Numbered from the stretch's first letter, positions 31,468-40,833 are shown. The stretch: DNA of 64,000 bases from Clostridia bacterium (GCA_900770255.1 CAAGJN010000068.1:1-64000); one strand, 5' to 3'. A program made the numbers and translations. The notes: a model not told the origin generated them from the letters alone.

Positions 31468-32754
31468 CTATTCCTCAAGCTCACCCTCGCACCAGTCCTC
31501 GCCGCAGCCGGTAATCCTCACGGTATGCAGCCCGTGCGCGCAGCCGCCCGGCACTCTGACGGGGGTATAGTTTGCCGTGTAACCCTGAACGCTGCCGTCG
31601 CGCAGGCGCTCTTCAAACAGCACCTCGACCGTCTTGCCGATCTGCGCCCGGAGAAATTCGTCTCGCACCTGTTTTGCGGCTGCGATCATCTCGCGGCTGC
31701 GGCGCTCTTTTTCGGCGTTGCTTACAACCTCCGGGAATTGCGCCGCGCGCGTGCCCGCCCTGCGCGAGTAGGGGAAGACGTGCACCTTTTCAAAGCCCAT
31801 ATCTCGAACAAAGCGCAAGGACTCCTCAAAGTCCTGCTCCGTTTCGCCGGAGAAGCCTACCATGACGTCGGTAGTCAGCGCCGCGTCCTCAAATTCGCTC
31901 CTGAGCCGCTGACACAGCTCCATGTATTCGGCGGCCGTGTAGTGACGGTTCATGCGCCTGAGCGTTCTGTCGCAGCCGCTTTGAAGCGAGATGTGAAACT
32001 GCGGGCAGAGCTTTTTACATTCTGCGAGCCTCGCCGTCACCTCGGGGGTCATATGGTCGGGCTCGAGCGAGCCGAGGCGCACCCTCTTTATCCCGTCAAA
32101 CGACGCAGCCAGCTCGACGGCGTCGCAGATGCTTTTTCCGCAGTCCGTGCCGTAGGCCGAGAGGTTTATTCCGACTAAAACTATCTCGGAAAAGCCTTTC
32201 TTTTCGAGCGAGGATATCTCCTTTTCTATATCCCCGAGCGGTTTTGAGCGCACTCTGCCGCGCGCGTAGGGTATCACGCAGTAGGAGCAGAAGCGGTTGC
32301 AGCCGTCCTCAATCTTGACCGTCGCCCTCGTGCGTTCGCGGAAATCGTCGATGAGCTCGCCCGAAAACTTTTCGCCGTTCTCGTGCTCGGCGATGCGCAC
32401 TATCCTCTCCCGCGTGCGAAAAAATTCATCGATCATATCGGGTATTTGCCTGTTGCTGCGGTTGCCCGTGACTATGTCCGCCTGGGTGAGCAGGCGCGCG
32501 TCCTCCGGAAACGCCTGGGGCATGCAGCCCGTGAGTACGATCACCGAGGCAGGGTGCAGCTTTTTCAGGCGGCGCACGTTCTGGCGAGTCTTTCTGTCGC
32601 TCTCGGCTGTGACGGTGCAGGAATTGACTATATAGACGTCAGCCTCCTCGTTCGGACTGACGCACTCAAAGCCGCGCTTTATCAGCGCCTGCTCCATCGA
32701 CTGCGATTCATATTGATTTACCTTGCACCCGAGGGTGCAGAATGCGACCTTCAT
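31468..32754 (-). CDS. mtaB: tRNA t6A37 methylthiotransferase MtaB
   Basis: A 428-residue radical-SAM enzyme that converts t6A37 to ms2t6A37 in ANN-decoding tRNAs. The N-terminal UPF0004 domain opens with FCTLGCKVNQYES and has two more cluster cysteines (VNSCTV and LTGCMPQ). The radical-SAM motif is EDGCNRFCSYCVIPYARG, and a TRAM domain closes the protein (VLFEERLRDGSVQGYTANY). The canonical MKVAFCTLGCKVN opening fixes the ATG at 32754; its ribosome site (AGGAG) is 12 bases away, somewhat distant. The LGCKVNQYE form separates MtaB from MiaB and RimO. Confidence 0.93.
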   Translation of the reverse strand: MKVAFCTLGCKVNQYESQSMEQALIKRGFECVSPNEEADVYIVNSCTVTAESDRKTRQNVRRLKKLHPASVIVLTGCMPQAFPEDARLLTQADIVTGNRSNRQIPDMIDEFFRTRERIVRIAEHENGEKFSGELIDDFRERTRATVKIEDGCNRFCSYCVIPYARGRVRSKPLGDIEKEISSLEKKGFSEIVLVGINLSAYGTDCGKSICDAVELAASFDGIKRVRLGSLEPDHMTPEVTARLAECKKLCPQFHISLQSGCDRTLRRMNRHYTAAEYMELCQRLRSEFEDAALTTDVMVGFSGETEQDFEESLRFVRDMGFEKVHVFPYSRRAGTRAAQFPEVVSNAEKERRSREMIAAAKQVRDEFLRAQIGKTVEVLFEERLRDGSVQGYTANYTPVRVPGGCAHGLHTVRITGCGEDWCEGELEE

Positions 32755-32790
32755 ATCCTGTGTTTGCTCCTCTGCGTGTTTTGCAGAGAA

Positions 32791-32819
32791 ATTATACAGC
32801 ATTTTTACATCCGGCGCAA
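32791..32819 (-). promoter_or_regulatory. Predicted mtaB promoter
   Basis: On the minus strand TTGCGC and TATAAT are 17 bases apart, about 37 bases before the mtaB start, in the divergent region with the carboxypeptidase gene. Confidence 0.6.
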
Positions 32820-32892
32820 GCCCGGGGATTAAAACCGGAAAGGGCGCATATATCTTTAGTACATTTTGATTTTTTGTTTGGGGGATGCTGTG

Positions 32893-34047
32893 ATGACCAG
32901 ATTATCAAAATCTCTGCTGAGCCTTCTCGCCGTGTTGACGCTCATATTCTGCTGCTCGCTCGGAGCCTTTGCGGACGGCGATATGCCCGTGACCGTCAAG
33001 GCAAAGTCGGCGGTGCTGATGGATGCTTCCACCGGCAAGGTGCTCATGTCCATGAACGCCGATGAAAAGCTGTATCCCGCTTCGGTGACAAAGATAATGA
33101 CGCTGCTGCTTGTGACCGAGGCCATAGACAGCGGAAAAATATCGCTGAGCGACACCGTAACCGCCTCGGCCACAGCTGTTTCAAAGGGCGGTTCGCAGAT
33201 CTGGCTCAAGGAGGGCGAGCAGATGACCGTTGACGAGCTGCTCAAGGCGACCGCAGTTTACAGCGCCAACGATGCGTGCACGGCTCTCGGCGAATTTTTA
33301 GCGGGCAGCGACGAGGCCTTTACTGCGATGATCAATGAGCGCGCGGCGCAGCTCGGCATGACTAACACGCATTTTGACAACTGCACCGGCCTTGACGATA
33401 CCACGACCACGCACCTGACAACTGCAATGGATGTTGCAATAATGTCGCGCGAGCTGCTCCGGCATGAGATGATAACAAAATATACGACTATATGGATGGA
33501 CTCCCTGCGCGGCGGCGCAACGGAGCTTGTAAACACGAATAAGCTTGTGCGCTTTTACGAGGGCACGACTGGGCTGAAAACCGGCACTACAGCAAAGGCG
33601 GGCTGCTGCGTCTCGGCGAGCGCGAAGCGCGGAAATACGCACCTTATCGCGGTTGTTATGGGCAGTGAGACGAGCGACGACCGCTTCAACGGCGCAAAGG
33701 CCATGCTAAACTGGGGCTTTGCAAATTACACTACCGTGACCCCGCAGATAGACCCGACTCTCATCACCGATGTGCGCGTTATAGGCGGCGTTGTCGACAG
33801 CATACATCCGGCTCTGCCGAAGGCCGCGACTGTGCTCGTCAAAAAGGGCGATGAGGGCAAAATCACGACTGACGTCGAGCTCTGCGTCGATGTGCAGGCG
33901 CCCGTTGAAAAGGGTCAGGTGCTCGGCAAGGTAGTCCTGACTCTCGGCGACGAGCAGGTAGGGGAGTATAAAATAGTCGCGCCCGAGGCTGTCAGAGCGC
34001 TTACCTTCAAGGATATATTCAAGCGTTTGCTCGCGTCGCTTGCGTGA
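32893..34047 (+). CDS. D-alanyl-D-alanine carboxypeptidase (PBP5/6, DacF-like)
   Basis: A 384-residue low-molecular-mass penicillin-binding protein that removes the terminal D-Ala from peptidoglycan stems outside the membrane. A signal peptide is evident (LSLLAVLTLIFCCSLGAFAD). All three active-site motifs are present: SVTK in YPASVTKIM, SAN in VYSANDACTA and KTG in GLKTGTTAKAG. A PBP5-type beta C-terminal domain follows (VLVKKGDEGKITTDVELC), ending in an amphipathic helix (FKDIFKRLLASL) that anchors such enzymes. I chose ATG 32893 after GGGGGA; other nearby starts only lengthen the signal peptide. Confidence 0.92.
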   Translation: MTRLSKSLLSLLAVLTLIFCCSLGAFADGDMPVTVKAKSAVLMDASTGKVLMSMNADEKLYPASVTKIMTLLLVTEAIDSGKISLSDTVTASATAVSKGGSQIWLKEGEQMTVDELLKATAVYSANDACTALGEFLAGSDEAFTAMINERAAQLGMTNTHFDNCTGLDDTTTTHLTTAMDVAIMSRELLRHEMITKYTTIWMDSLRGGATELVNTNKLVRFYEGTTGLKTGTTAKAGCCVSASAKRGNTHLIAVVMGSETSDDRFNGAKAMLNWGFANYTTVTPQIDPTLITDVRVIGGVVDSIHPALPKAATVLVKKGDEGKITTDVELCVDVQAPVEKGQVLGKVVLTLGDEQVGEYKIVAPEAVRALTFKDIFKRLLASLA

Positions 34048-34195
34048 GCTTTGTGTAAATGTACAAATTTTAACCTCGTTTTTTGTCGAATGATACAAAA
34101 AGCATAATAGTGCCGGCCGGGAACAATAAGGATTTCTCAAATGATATAATTAGTCTATGTGCAGGGAATTATAAGGAATGAAAAGAGGAATCCGT

Positions 34196-34960
34196 GTGAA
34201 AAATTATTTCAGCCGACTTATGTCGAGCGCTAAAAAATCGGAATTTGTCGTCTGGTGGATATTCAGACTTGTGATGATCGGCGCCATGGTGAGCCTGATC
34301 TTTACCGATCCGCCCGCAAAAATGTCGAAGGCGCAGATGGCTCTCCAGCTTTTTGCAAATCTCGTCGGAATGTTTGCGTGGGAGATAATCCAGGCTCTGC
34401 CCGAAAAGAACTGCCTGCGTCAGCTCCCATCCTATTGCCAGACAGTCGCCTCCGTTGGACTGCTCCTTGCCTCCTTTGGCGGAGCGTTCCTCAATTTTTA
34501 TTATTCTATCTTTATGTGGGATAAGATACTTCACCTGCTCGGCGGAGCGGAGGCCGTTTTTATGGGCTATGAGATCGCTACCGCCATGCAGAAGCGCGAT
34601 AAAAAGCAGTGCGATCTGCCGATAGTCCTGCTCTGCGCGCTCGGCTTCTCGTTCTTCCTCTCCACCTGCTGGGAGCTCTTCGAGTTCACCTTTGATCAGG
34701 TGGCCGGCGGCGACTCGCAGCACTGGTCGTATGAGCTCGCGCAGGCCGCGAACAATACGAGAACCTTCTTTTCACCCAAGGATCCCGCGCGCTTTGCGCT
34801 CATTGACACCATGACCGATATCGTGTTCAATACTCTCGGCGCAGTGCCGTTTTATATCATACTTAAAATAGCTCCCTATCATCACAGAGGCAGCAACGAT
34901 GTCAACGCCATGTTTGCCCCTGCTGCGGTGAGCGAGGAAAAGGAACCGGCAGCAGTATAA
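34196..34960 (+). CDS. Multi-pass membrane protein, possibly YjdF/DUF2238-like
   Basis: A 254-residue membrane protein with about five to six hydrophobic helices. The central segment FYYSIFMWDKILHLLGG recalls the conserved YDR/LHF region of YjdF/DUF2238 proteins, and a late FALIDTMTDIVFNTLGA has the Asp-rich pattern of that group, but the match is partial. I chose GTG 34196 because AAGAGGA lies about 7 bases before it; the ATG at 34178 has its ribosome site touching it. It overlaps the next gene by one base. Function is unknown. Confidence 0.6.
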   Translation: MKNYFSRLMSSAKKSEFVVWWIFRLVMIGAMVSLIFTDPPAKMSKAQMALQLFANLVGMFAWEIIQALPEKNCLRQLPSYCQTVASVGLLLASFGGAFLNFYYSIFMWDKILHLLGGAEAVFMGYEIATAMQKRDKKQCDLPIVLLCALGFSFFLSTCWELFEFTFDQVAGGDSQHWSYELAQAANNTRTFFSPKDPARFALIDTMTDIVFNTLGAVPFYIILKIAPYHHRGSNDVNAMFAPAAVSEEKEPAAV

Positions 34961-35775
34961 TGAGTTTTTGTTGTCCCGTCTGCTCAGAGCAGCTTTTAAA
35001 AAGTGAAAAGACCTATATCTGCCCGCACGGGCATAGCTTTGACATATCGTCGAAGGGATATGTCAACCTGCTCATGAGCAATTCCTCGGGCGCCAAGCGC
35101 CACGGGGACGACAGGCTCATGATAAACGCGCGCCGCGGCTTCCTCTCCAAGGGCTTTTATCAGCCTCTCAGAGAGGCGGTCTTTGATGCGCTGAGCGCCG
35201 CTTTTCCGTGCGGCGGCACGCTGCTCGACGCGGGCTGCGGCGAGTGCTGGTATACTTCATACTTTAAGTGCAGGCTTGATGAGAGCGGGCTTTCGCCCGA
35301 GGTGCTCGGGGTCGATATCTCGAAAGTCGCGCTCGAAAAGGCGAACAAAAGCTGCGGGGTCGAGCGGGCCGTGGCGAGCATATATAAGTTGCCCGTCGCC
35401 TCCTCGTCCTGCGATGCGCTTGTCAATATCTTTGCGCCTGCGTGTCCGGAGGAGTTTTCGCGTGTGCTGAGGCCGGGCGGCCGCCTTGTCAAGGCGATAC
35501 CGCTTGAGCGGCACCTATGGGAGCTCAAAGCCGCCGTCTACGACGAACCGTATGAAAATGAGGTCCCGTCCCCGGAGCTCCCGGGCTTTCGGCTCCTTGA
35601 AAGCAGAGAGCTCTGCTATGCTTTCGAGCTCTCGGACAACAGGGATATCACCGACCTTTTCAATATGACGCCCTATTGCTACAAGACCTCACAGCAGGAC
35701 AGAGAGAAGCTCGGAAAACTCGAAAAGCTCAGCGTCAGCGCCCGGTTCGGCGTGTTGATATATGAAAAAGAGTGA
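34960..35775 (+). CDS. RlmA-like 23S rRNA guanine-N1 methyltransferase
   Basis: A 271-residue SAM-dependent RNA methyltransferase. The N-terminal zinc ribbon has CCPVC and CPHGHSFDISSKGYVNLL, the signature of the RlmA family. The SAM-binding domain shows LLDAGCGECWYT and VLGVDISKVALEKANK, and NIFAPACPEEFSRVLRPGG follows. Members methylate G745 or G748 of 23S rRNA; RlmA(II) methylation at G748 affects tylosin sensitivity. Which position is modified here cannot be told. The start overlaps the preceding stop (TAATG). Confidence 0.85.
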   Translation: MSFCCPVCSEQLLKSEKTYICPHGHSFDISSKGYVNLLMSNSSGAKRHGDDRLMINARRGFLSKGFYQPLREAVFDALSAAFPCGGTLLDAGCGECWYTSYFKCRLDESGLSPEVLGVDISKVALEKANKSCGVERAVASIYKLPVASSSCDALVNIFAPACPEEFSRVLRPGGRLVKAIPLERHLWELKAAVYDEPYENEVPSPELPGFRLLESRELCYAFELSDNRDITDLFNMTPYCYKTSQQDREKLGKLEKLSVSARFGVLIYEKE

Positions 35776-35782
35776 TTTTTTT

Positions 35783-35820
35783 TTACCGCGGTCACTTACG
35801 GTGGCGGCGGTAATTTTTTA
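35783..35820 (+). terminator. Rho-independent terminator after the rRNA methyltransferase gene
   Basis: The stem TTACCGC/GCGGTAA, extended by a partly paired interior, is followed by TTTTTTATCG, 8 bases after the stop codon. Confidence 0.65.
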
Positions 35821-35839
35821 TCGTTTTGAGCGTTTGTTA

Positions 35840-35868
35840 TTGTAAAAATCCCGTTTTCGTCGTATACT
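35840..35868 (+). promoter_or_regulatory. Predicted promoter of the KDG kinase/KDPG aldolase operon
   Basis: TTGTAA and TATACT are spaced 17 bases, about 67 bases before the kinase start. The short leader holds no operator I can name. Confidence 0.62.
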
Positions 35869-35934
35869 AAAATAAGGATGTCAGCCGGTATCTTTTTTGG
35901 GGATAAATTATCGGCTCATGAAAGGATGTAAAAT

Positions 35935-37032
35935 ATGCTGCTTGATCTTAAAAATTCAGAGGACTGTATGTTTGACGAAGTTTCGCTGGGTGAGATAATG
36001 CTCCGCCTCGATCCTGGGGCGGGCAGGATAAAAAACAGCCGCAGCTTCAGCGCATGGGAAGGAGGCGGCGAATATAACGTCGCGCGCGGCCTGCGCCGTT
36101 GCTTCGGTATGCGTACCGCCGTGATAACCGCCCTTGCCGACAATGAGGTCGGCCGGCTTATCGAAGACTTTGTGCTTCAGGGCGGAGTTGATACCTCCTT
36201 TATAAAATGGATGGACTATGACGGCATCGGCCGCAGCGTTCGCAACGGGCTTAACTTCACCGAGCGCGGCTACGGTATACGCGGCGCCGTCGGCGTGTCG
36301 GACAGGGGCAACACAGCCGCCTCGCAGCTCAAGGCCTCGGATATCGACTGGGAGTATATCTTCGGCACTCTCGGCGTGCGCTGGCTGCACACGGGTGGAA
36401 TCTTCGCGGCTCTTTCCGAGACGAGCGCCCAGACGGTAATCGAGGCCGTCAAACAGGCGAAGAAATACGGTACGATCGTCTCCTACGATCTAAACTACCG
36501 CCCCTCGCTCTGGAAGGGCATCGGCGGGCAGAAGAAGGCGCAGGAGGTCAACCGCGAGATCGCAAAGTACATCGACGTCATGATCGGCAATGAGGAGGAC
36601 TTCACGGCCTGCCTCGGGCTTGAGGTCGAGGGCAATGACGCCGGTCTCAAGAAGCTCAACGTAGACGGCTATTGTAAGATGATCGAGAACGCCGTGAAGA
36701 TATACCCGAACTTCAAGGTCGTTGCAACCACGCTCAGAACCGTCAAAACCGCGACCGTCAATGACTGGAGTGCTATCTGCTGGGCTGACGGCAAGCTGTA
36801 CGAAGGCATGAAGCTCGACTCGCTCGAGATATTCGACCGCGTAGGCGGCGGCGACTCGTTCGCCTCCGGGCTCATCTACGGCCTGATGACCACGGGCGAC
36901 GCGCAGCAGGCCGTCAACTATGGCATAGCCCACGGCGCTCTGGCGATGACTACTCCGGGAGACACATCCATGGCAAGCAAGCGCGAGGTCGAGGCAGTTA
37001 TGCGCGGTGCGGGCGCAAGAGTTCAGAGATAA
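35935..37032 (+). CDS. kdgK: PfkB-family sugar kinase, likely 2-keto-3-deoxygluconate kinase
   Basis: A 365-residue ribokinase-fold kinase. The opening VSLGEIMLRLDPG and the GGGEYNVARGLRR sugar-binding segment are typical of KDG kinases, and the C-terminal ATP site has DRVGGGDSFASGLIYGL with the catalytic Asp. It phosphorylates KDG to KDPG using ATP in the cytosol. The next gene, 18 bases on, encodes KDPG aldolase, which strongly supports the substrate. The chosen ATG has AAAGGATG upstream; an internal ATG at 35965 would start at MFDEVSLGE. Confidence 0.88.
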   Translation: MLLDLKNSEDCMFDEVSLGEIMLRLDPGAGRIKNSRSFSAWEGGGEYNVARGLRRCFGMRTAVITALADNEVGRLIEDFVLQGGVDTSFIKWMDYDGIGRSVRNGLNFTERGYGIRGAVGVSDRGNTAASQLKASDIDWEYIFGTLGVRWLHTGGIFAALSETSAQTVIEAVKQAKKYGTIVSYDLNYRPSLWKGIGGQKKAQEVNREIAKYIDVMIGNEEDFTACLGLEVEGNDAGLKKLNVDGYCKMIENAVKIYPNFKVVATTLRTVKTATVNDWSAICWADGKLYEGMKLDSLEIFDRVGGGDSFASGLIYGLMTTGDAQQAVNYGIAHGALAMTTPGDTSMASKREVEAVMRGAGARVQR

Positions 37033-37050
37033 TAAGAGAGGAAGATAAAA

Positions 37051-37698
37051 ATGGACAAGGAACTTATACTGACAAAAATACAGGATTGCGGCATAGTCGC
37101 AGTCGTAAGGGCTGAGGATGCGGATCAGGCGAGCAGGATAGCAGATGCGTGCATCGAGGGCGGAGTCGCAGCGATAGAGCTGACCTTTACCGTCCCGCAC
37201 GCCGATAAGGTCATCGAGGAGCTCGCAAAGCGCTACACTCCCGATCAGATGATTCTCGGAGCGGGCACCGTTATGGACGCTCCGACCGCGCGAATAGCTA
37301 TGCTCTCCGGCGCACAGTTTATTGTCAGCCCGTATTTTGACCCTGAGACCGTCAAAATGTGCAATCGCTACAGAATAGCGGTCATGCCGGGCATCATGAC
37401 CGTCAAAGAGGCCGTCGCCGCGATGGAAGCGGGAGCCGATATTCTCAAGGTATTCCCGGGCGAGGCGTTCGGTCCGAAGATAATCAAGGCCATCAGAGGC
37501 CCGATACCATATGCAAAGATGATGCCGACGGGCGGAGTCGATGTTGACAACGCCGCCGAGTGGATCAGGGCCGGCGCCGTCGCCGTCGGAGCGGGCAGCT
37601 CGCTGACCGCAGGCGCAAAGACAGGTGACTATAAGCGCGTGACAGAGACTGCACGCAAATTTGTCGAGAATATCAAGACTGCGCGCGCCGGAGTGTGA
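37051..37698 (+). CDS. eda: KDPG/KHG aldolase
   Basis: A 215-residue class I aldolase that splits KDPG into pyruvate and glyceraldehyde 3-phosphate (and KHG into pyruvate and glyoxylate). Family signatures are GIVAVVRAEDADQASRIADA, the Glu in AIELTFTVPHA, LGAGTVMDA, the Schiff-base Lys region ILKVFPGEAFGPKIIKA and MMPTGGVDVDN. It completes the short pathway begun by the kinase, funnelling uronate-derived KDG to glycolysis. Length fits the family. Confidence 0.94.
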   Translation: MDKELILTKIQDCGIVAVVRAEDADQASRIADACIEGGVAAIELTFTVPHADKVIEELAKRYTPDQMILGAGTVMDAPTARIAMLSGAQFIVSPYFDPETVKMCNRYRIAVMPGIMTVKEAVAAMEAGADILKVFPGEAFGPKIIKAIRGPIPYAKMMPTGGVDVDNAAEWIRAGAVAVGAGSSLTAGAKTGDYKRVTETARKFVENIKTARAGV

Positions 37699-37735
37699 GA
37701 GCGCAGCAGAATAAAGGAATAGAAAAGGAATCCGT

Positions 37736-39007
37736 ATGTTCGTAGATATTGCAAAGATCAAAATAAAGGCCGGCAACGGCGGCGACGGAGCCGTAACTTT
37801 CCACCGCGAAAAATATATCGCCTCGGGAGGTCCTGACGGCGGCGACGGCGGCAAGGGCGGCGATATCGTCTTTGAGGTTGACGACAATCTCGCTACCCTT
37901 GCGGATTTCCGCTACAAGCGCAAATACACAGCCCCCGACGGCAAGCGCGGCGATGGTAACAGACGCCGCGGCAAGAACGGTGAGGATCTTGTTATCCGCG
38001 TCCCGCGCGGCACGATCATCCGCGAGGCGCAGTCGAACGCCGTCATGGCAGATATGTCCGAAAAGACCTCGTTTGTCGCGGCCAAAGGCGGGCGCGGAGG
38101 CTGGGGAAACACGCATTTCAAGACCCCGACCAGGCAGACGCCGCGCTTTGCAAAGAGCGGCACCCCGGGCGAGGAGTGGGAGGTCATCCTCGAGCTCAAG
38201 CTCCTTGCGGATGTCGGCCTGCTCGGTTTCCCAAACGTCGGCAAGTCCACATTTATCTCGGTCGTCAGCGAGGCAAAGCCGATCATCGCCGACTATCATT
38301 TTACAACCATAACTCCCGTCCTCGGCGTTGTCAGTATGGGCGAGGGCGAGAGCTTTGTTGTCGCGGATATCCCCGGACTTATCGAGGGCGCGAGCGACGG
38401 GATCGGACTCGGTCACGAGTTTCTGCGCCATGTTGAGCGCTGCCGTATGCTGCTGCATATCGTCGACGCTGCGGGCAGCGAGGGCAGAGACCCGATAGAC
38501 GATTTTGAAAAGATAAATGCGGAGCTCGAGAAATTTAATCCCGAGCTCTCGAAGCTGCCGCAGATAGTCGCGGCGAATAAGACGGACATGGCCGACGACG
38601 CTCAGATTGAGCGCCTGCGCGAGTATTTTACCTCCCGCGGCTATGAATTTTATACCATGTGCGCGCCGATACAGGAGGGCACGGACGAGGTTATAAAGGC
38701 GGTCGCAAAGCGCCTGAAGACCCTGCCGCCGATAAAGCGCTATGAGACGGAGCCCATCCCGATCGAGATGTTTGAGAGGCAGAAGGACTCGGGCTTTACC
38801 GTGCGCGAGGAGGACGGCGTATATATCGTCGAGGCGCCGTGGCTGCTCAAGATCCTTCAGCGCACGGATATGGACGACTATGAGTCCCTCCAGTATTTTC
38901 AGCGCGTGCTCCATTCGAGCGGCATTCTCGATGAGCTTGAGCGCATGGGAATTCAGCAGGGCGATACCGTTGAAATATACGACTTTGAATTTGACTATAT
39001 GCCGTAA
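37736..39007 (+). CDS. obgE: GTPase ObgE/CgtA
   Basis: A 423-residue essential GTPase linked to 50S ribosome assembly and stress responses. The glycine-rich OBG domain covers residues 1-158 (KAGNGGDGAVTFHREKY, GGPDGGDGGKGGDIVF). The G domain has G1 GFPNVGKST, G3 DIPGL and G4 NKTDM, and a C-terminal OCT domain follows (GFTVREEDGVYIVEAPWLLK), as in Firmicutes Obg. AAAGGAAT precedes the ATG. It starts a cluster with mini-RNase III and a YitT protein. Confidence 0.96.
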   Translation: MFVDIAKIKIKAGNGGDGAVTFHREKYIASGGPDGGDGGKGGDIVFEVDDNLATLADFRYKRKYTAPDGKRGDGNRRRGKNGEDLVIRVPRGTIIREAQSNAVMADMSEKTSFVAAKGGRGGWGNTHFKTPTRQTPRFAKSGTPGEEWEVILELKLLADVGLLGFPNVGKSTFISVVSEAKPIIADYHFTTITPVLGVVSMGEGESFVVADIPGLIEGASDGIGLGHEFLRHVERCRMLLHIVDAAGSEGRDPIDDFEKINAELEKFNPELSKLPQIVAANKTDMADDAQIERLREYFTSRGYEFYTMCAPIQEGTDEVIKAVAKRLKTLPPIKRYETEPIPIEMFERQKDSGFTVREEDGVYIVEAPWLLKILQRTDMDDYESLQYFQRVLHSSGILDELERMGIQQGDTVEIYDFEFDYMP

Positions 39008-39022
39008 CGTGGAGGCGCCGAT

Positions 39023-39427
39023 TTGATAGGAATAAACGAAGAAGTAAAAAATACCGATCCGACGCTTCTGAGCCCTCTGACCCTCGCCTTTGTCGGCGAT
39101 ACGGTGTTCGACCTGCTCGTGCGCGGCAACCTCGTCATGAGGGCGAACCGACCCGTAGGCAAGCTGCATCCGCTCGCTGCGGAGAGCGTGTGCGCCTCGG
39201 CGCAGGCGCGCGCGGCTCAGATAATAGCGCCGCTGCTGACAGAGCAGGAGACGGAAATATACAGGCGCGGCAGAAACGCGCACACGGGACATGTACCGAA
39301 GAATGCAAGCTCCGCCGAATACCACAGCGCAACGGGACTCGAGGCGCTGTTCGGCTGGCTCTATCTCTCCGGACAAGACGAGCGCATAGCGCAGCTGTTT
39401 GAACATATTACCGAGGAAAAACAGTAA
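39023..39427 (+). CDS. mrnC: Mini-ribonuclease III (MrnC)
   Basis: A 134-residue RNase III-like enzyme lacking the double-stranded RNA binding domain; in Bacillus it matures 23S rRNA ends. The motif LAFVGDTVFDLLVR carries the catalytic Asp, and RRGRNAHTG and SSAEYHSATGLEALFGWLYL carry the second acidic pair. The only in-frame start is TTG 39023, 7 bases after GGAGG, so a TTG start is well supported. It lies 15 bases after obgE. Confidence 0.92.
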   Translation: MIGINEEVKNTDPTLLSPLTLAFVGDTVFDLLVRGNLVMRANRPVGKLHPLAAESVCASAQARAAQIIAPLLTEQETEIYRRGRNAHTGHVPKNASSAEYHSATGLEALFGWLYLSGQDERIAQLFEHITEEKQ

Positions 39428-39437
39428 CTGAGGTGAA

Positions 39438-40391
39438 ATGATGAACAGAAAGAGGAAAGAAAAGCTGGATCCCTATGAGCGGCGCCGCAGGAGGCTTGAA
39501 CGCAGATTTTCCGATGCACCGAAAACTACGGGGCAGAAGGTCGCGGGGTTCGTGCTGGACAACATCTGCTGGATCGTCGGCAGCGCGCTGTATGCGGTCG
39601 GGGTCACCTCGTTCGCCCTGCCGAATAATATCGCGCAGAGCGGCACGACGGGACTTGCGATAATCATAAATTACCTGTTTGAGATCATCCCGCTGGGTAC
39701 TGCAAACTTCCTGCTCAACGTTCCGCTGCTTATCCTCGCGTGGCTATTCATCGGCTGGAAGTTTGTCGCGCGCACTATGTGGGTCACGGTTATCCTCTCC
39801 GCCTGGCTTGATATTTTCAGCAAGTTCCTGCCGGTGTATACCGGCGACAAGATACTGGCGGCGCTGTTCTGCGGTGCGTTTTCGGGCGTCGGACTCGCGA
39901 TCGTTTTTATGCGCGGAGCGACAACGGGCGGCACGGATATCGTCGCGCGTCTTGTCCATAAGGCCTTCCCGCATATACAGATCGGCAAGGTCATTATGGC
40001 CTCGGACGCCGTGATAGTAGTTCTCGGCGCGATAGTTTTCCGTTCGTTGGAGTCGGCTATGTATGCGGCCGTCGTGATCTTTGTCAATTCCCGCCTGCTC
40101 GATTATATTCTCTACGGAACAGGCAGCGGCAAGCTGCTTATGGCCGTCACCGAGCACGCGCAGGAGATATCGGACGCGATAACAAGTAAAATGGGCAGGG
40201 GAGTCAGCATTGTCCCTGTCAAGGGCGGTTATACGGGGAAGGAAAAAAACATGATCGTCTGCGCCGTCAAGAAAAACGAGGTGCCGCTGCTGACGAAGGT
40301 CATCAGACAGATCGATACCGAGACGTTCATAATCATCACCGACGCGGGCGAAATTCTCGGCGAAGGTTTCATCGCGCCGGGAGTCAACTGA
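39438..40391 (+). CDS. YitT family membrane protein
   Basis: A 317-residue protein with five to six membrane helices and a C-terminal DUF2179 domain. Family signs are VGVTSFALPNNIAQSGTTGL and RGATTGGTDIVARLVHK in the membrane part, and VSIVPVKGGYTGKEKNMIVC, then FIIITDAGEILGEGF, in the cytosolic part. YitT proteins are widespread in Firmicutes and of unknown function, perhaps solute transport. RBS GAGGTG precedes the ATG pair at 39438/39441. Confidence 0.88.
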   Translation: MMNRKRKEKLDPYERRRRRLERRFSDAPKTTGQKVAGFVLDNICWIVGSALYAVGVTSFALPNNIAQSGTTGLAIIINYLFEIIPLGTANFLLNVPLLILAWLFIGWKFVARTMWVTVILSAWLDIFSKFLPVYTGDKILAALFCGAFSGVGLAIVFMRGATTGGTDIVARLVHKAFPHIQIGKVIMASDAVIVVLGAIVFRSLESAMYAAVVIFVNSRLLDYILYGTGSGKLLMAVTEHAQEISDAITSKMGRGVSIVPVKGGYTGKEKNMIVCAVKKNEVPLLTKVIRQIDTETFIIITDAGEILGEGFIAPGVN

Positions 40392-40588
40392 ATATCCGCA
40401 AAGATGTGAACCGATCCGGTAAAAACGGACCTGTGCAGTATTTGTCCGGGAGCTCTTTTGCATCCGAAAATATCCAAAGGCTTAAAAAGATTGCACGGCA
40501 GCCTTTTCAGACCCGTGCTCCGGCCTACCGATGCGCACGCCGGGCGCGTCCGCGCCGCTAAAAAAATCAAAATTTTTTAAATTTGCTA

Positions 40589-40617
40589 TTGATTTTTTCA
40601 GACCGTTCGTATATAAT
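40589..40617 (+). promoter_or_regulatory. Predicted tRNA-Val promoter
   Basis: TTGATT and TATAAT are 17 bases apart, and the tRNA starts 43 bases after the -10. The short leader has GTCCC/GGGAC complementarity, which may be part of the precursor. Confidence 0.75.
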
Positions 40618-40660
40618 AGTCCCTGCTGAACGGGACAGGACAAGAGTTCCGTCGTAATAT

Positions 40661-40736
40661 GGACGTTTAGCTCAGCTGGTAGAGCATTCGCTTGACGTGC
40701 GAAGGGTCAGCGGTTCGAGTCCGTTAACGTCCACCA
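40661..40736 (+). tRNA. tRNA-Val(GAC)
   Basis: A complete cloverleaf of 76 bases: acceptor GGACGTT/AACGTCC, discriminator A, encoded CCA, anticodon stem TTCGC/GCGAA with loop TTGACGT (anticodon GAC, Val), T-loop TTCGAGT. Confidence 0.96.
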
Positions 40737-40766
40737 AAAAAGCAGCTCACACGAGCTGCTTTTTCT
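40737..40766 (+). terminator. Rho-independent terminator of tRNA-Val
   Basis: AAAAAGCAGCTC and GAGCTGCTTTTT form a long perfect stem around a four-base loop, directly after the tRNA CCA end; T-runs form on both strands. Confidence 0.85.
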
Positions 40767-40793
40767 TTCCTGATTACAATCAATACAGCAAAA

Positions 40794-40820
40794 CCGCTGC
40801 AGGGGATCGTCCTCTGCGGC
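40794..40820 (-). terminator. Probable terminator of darA
   Basis: CCGCTGCAGGGG pairs with CCTCTGCGG through one wobble or bulge, and the minus strand continues with TTTTGCTG. It lies 14 bases past the darA stop. Confidence 0.5.
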
Positions 40821-40833
40821 GGCCGCATTTTAT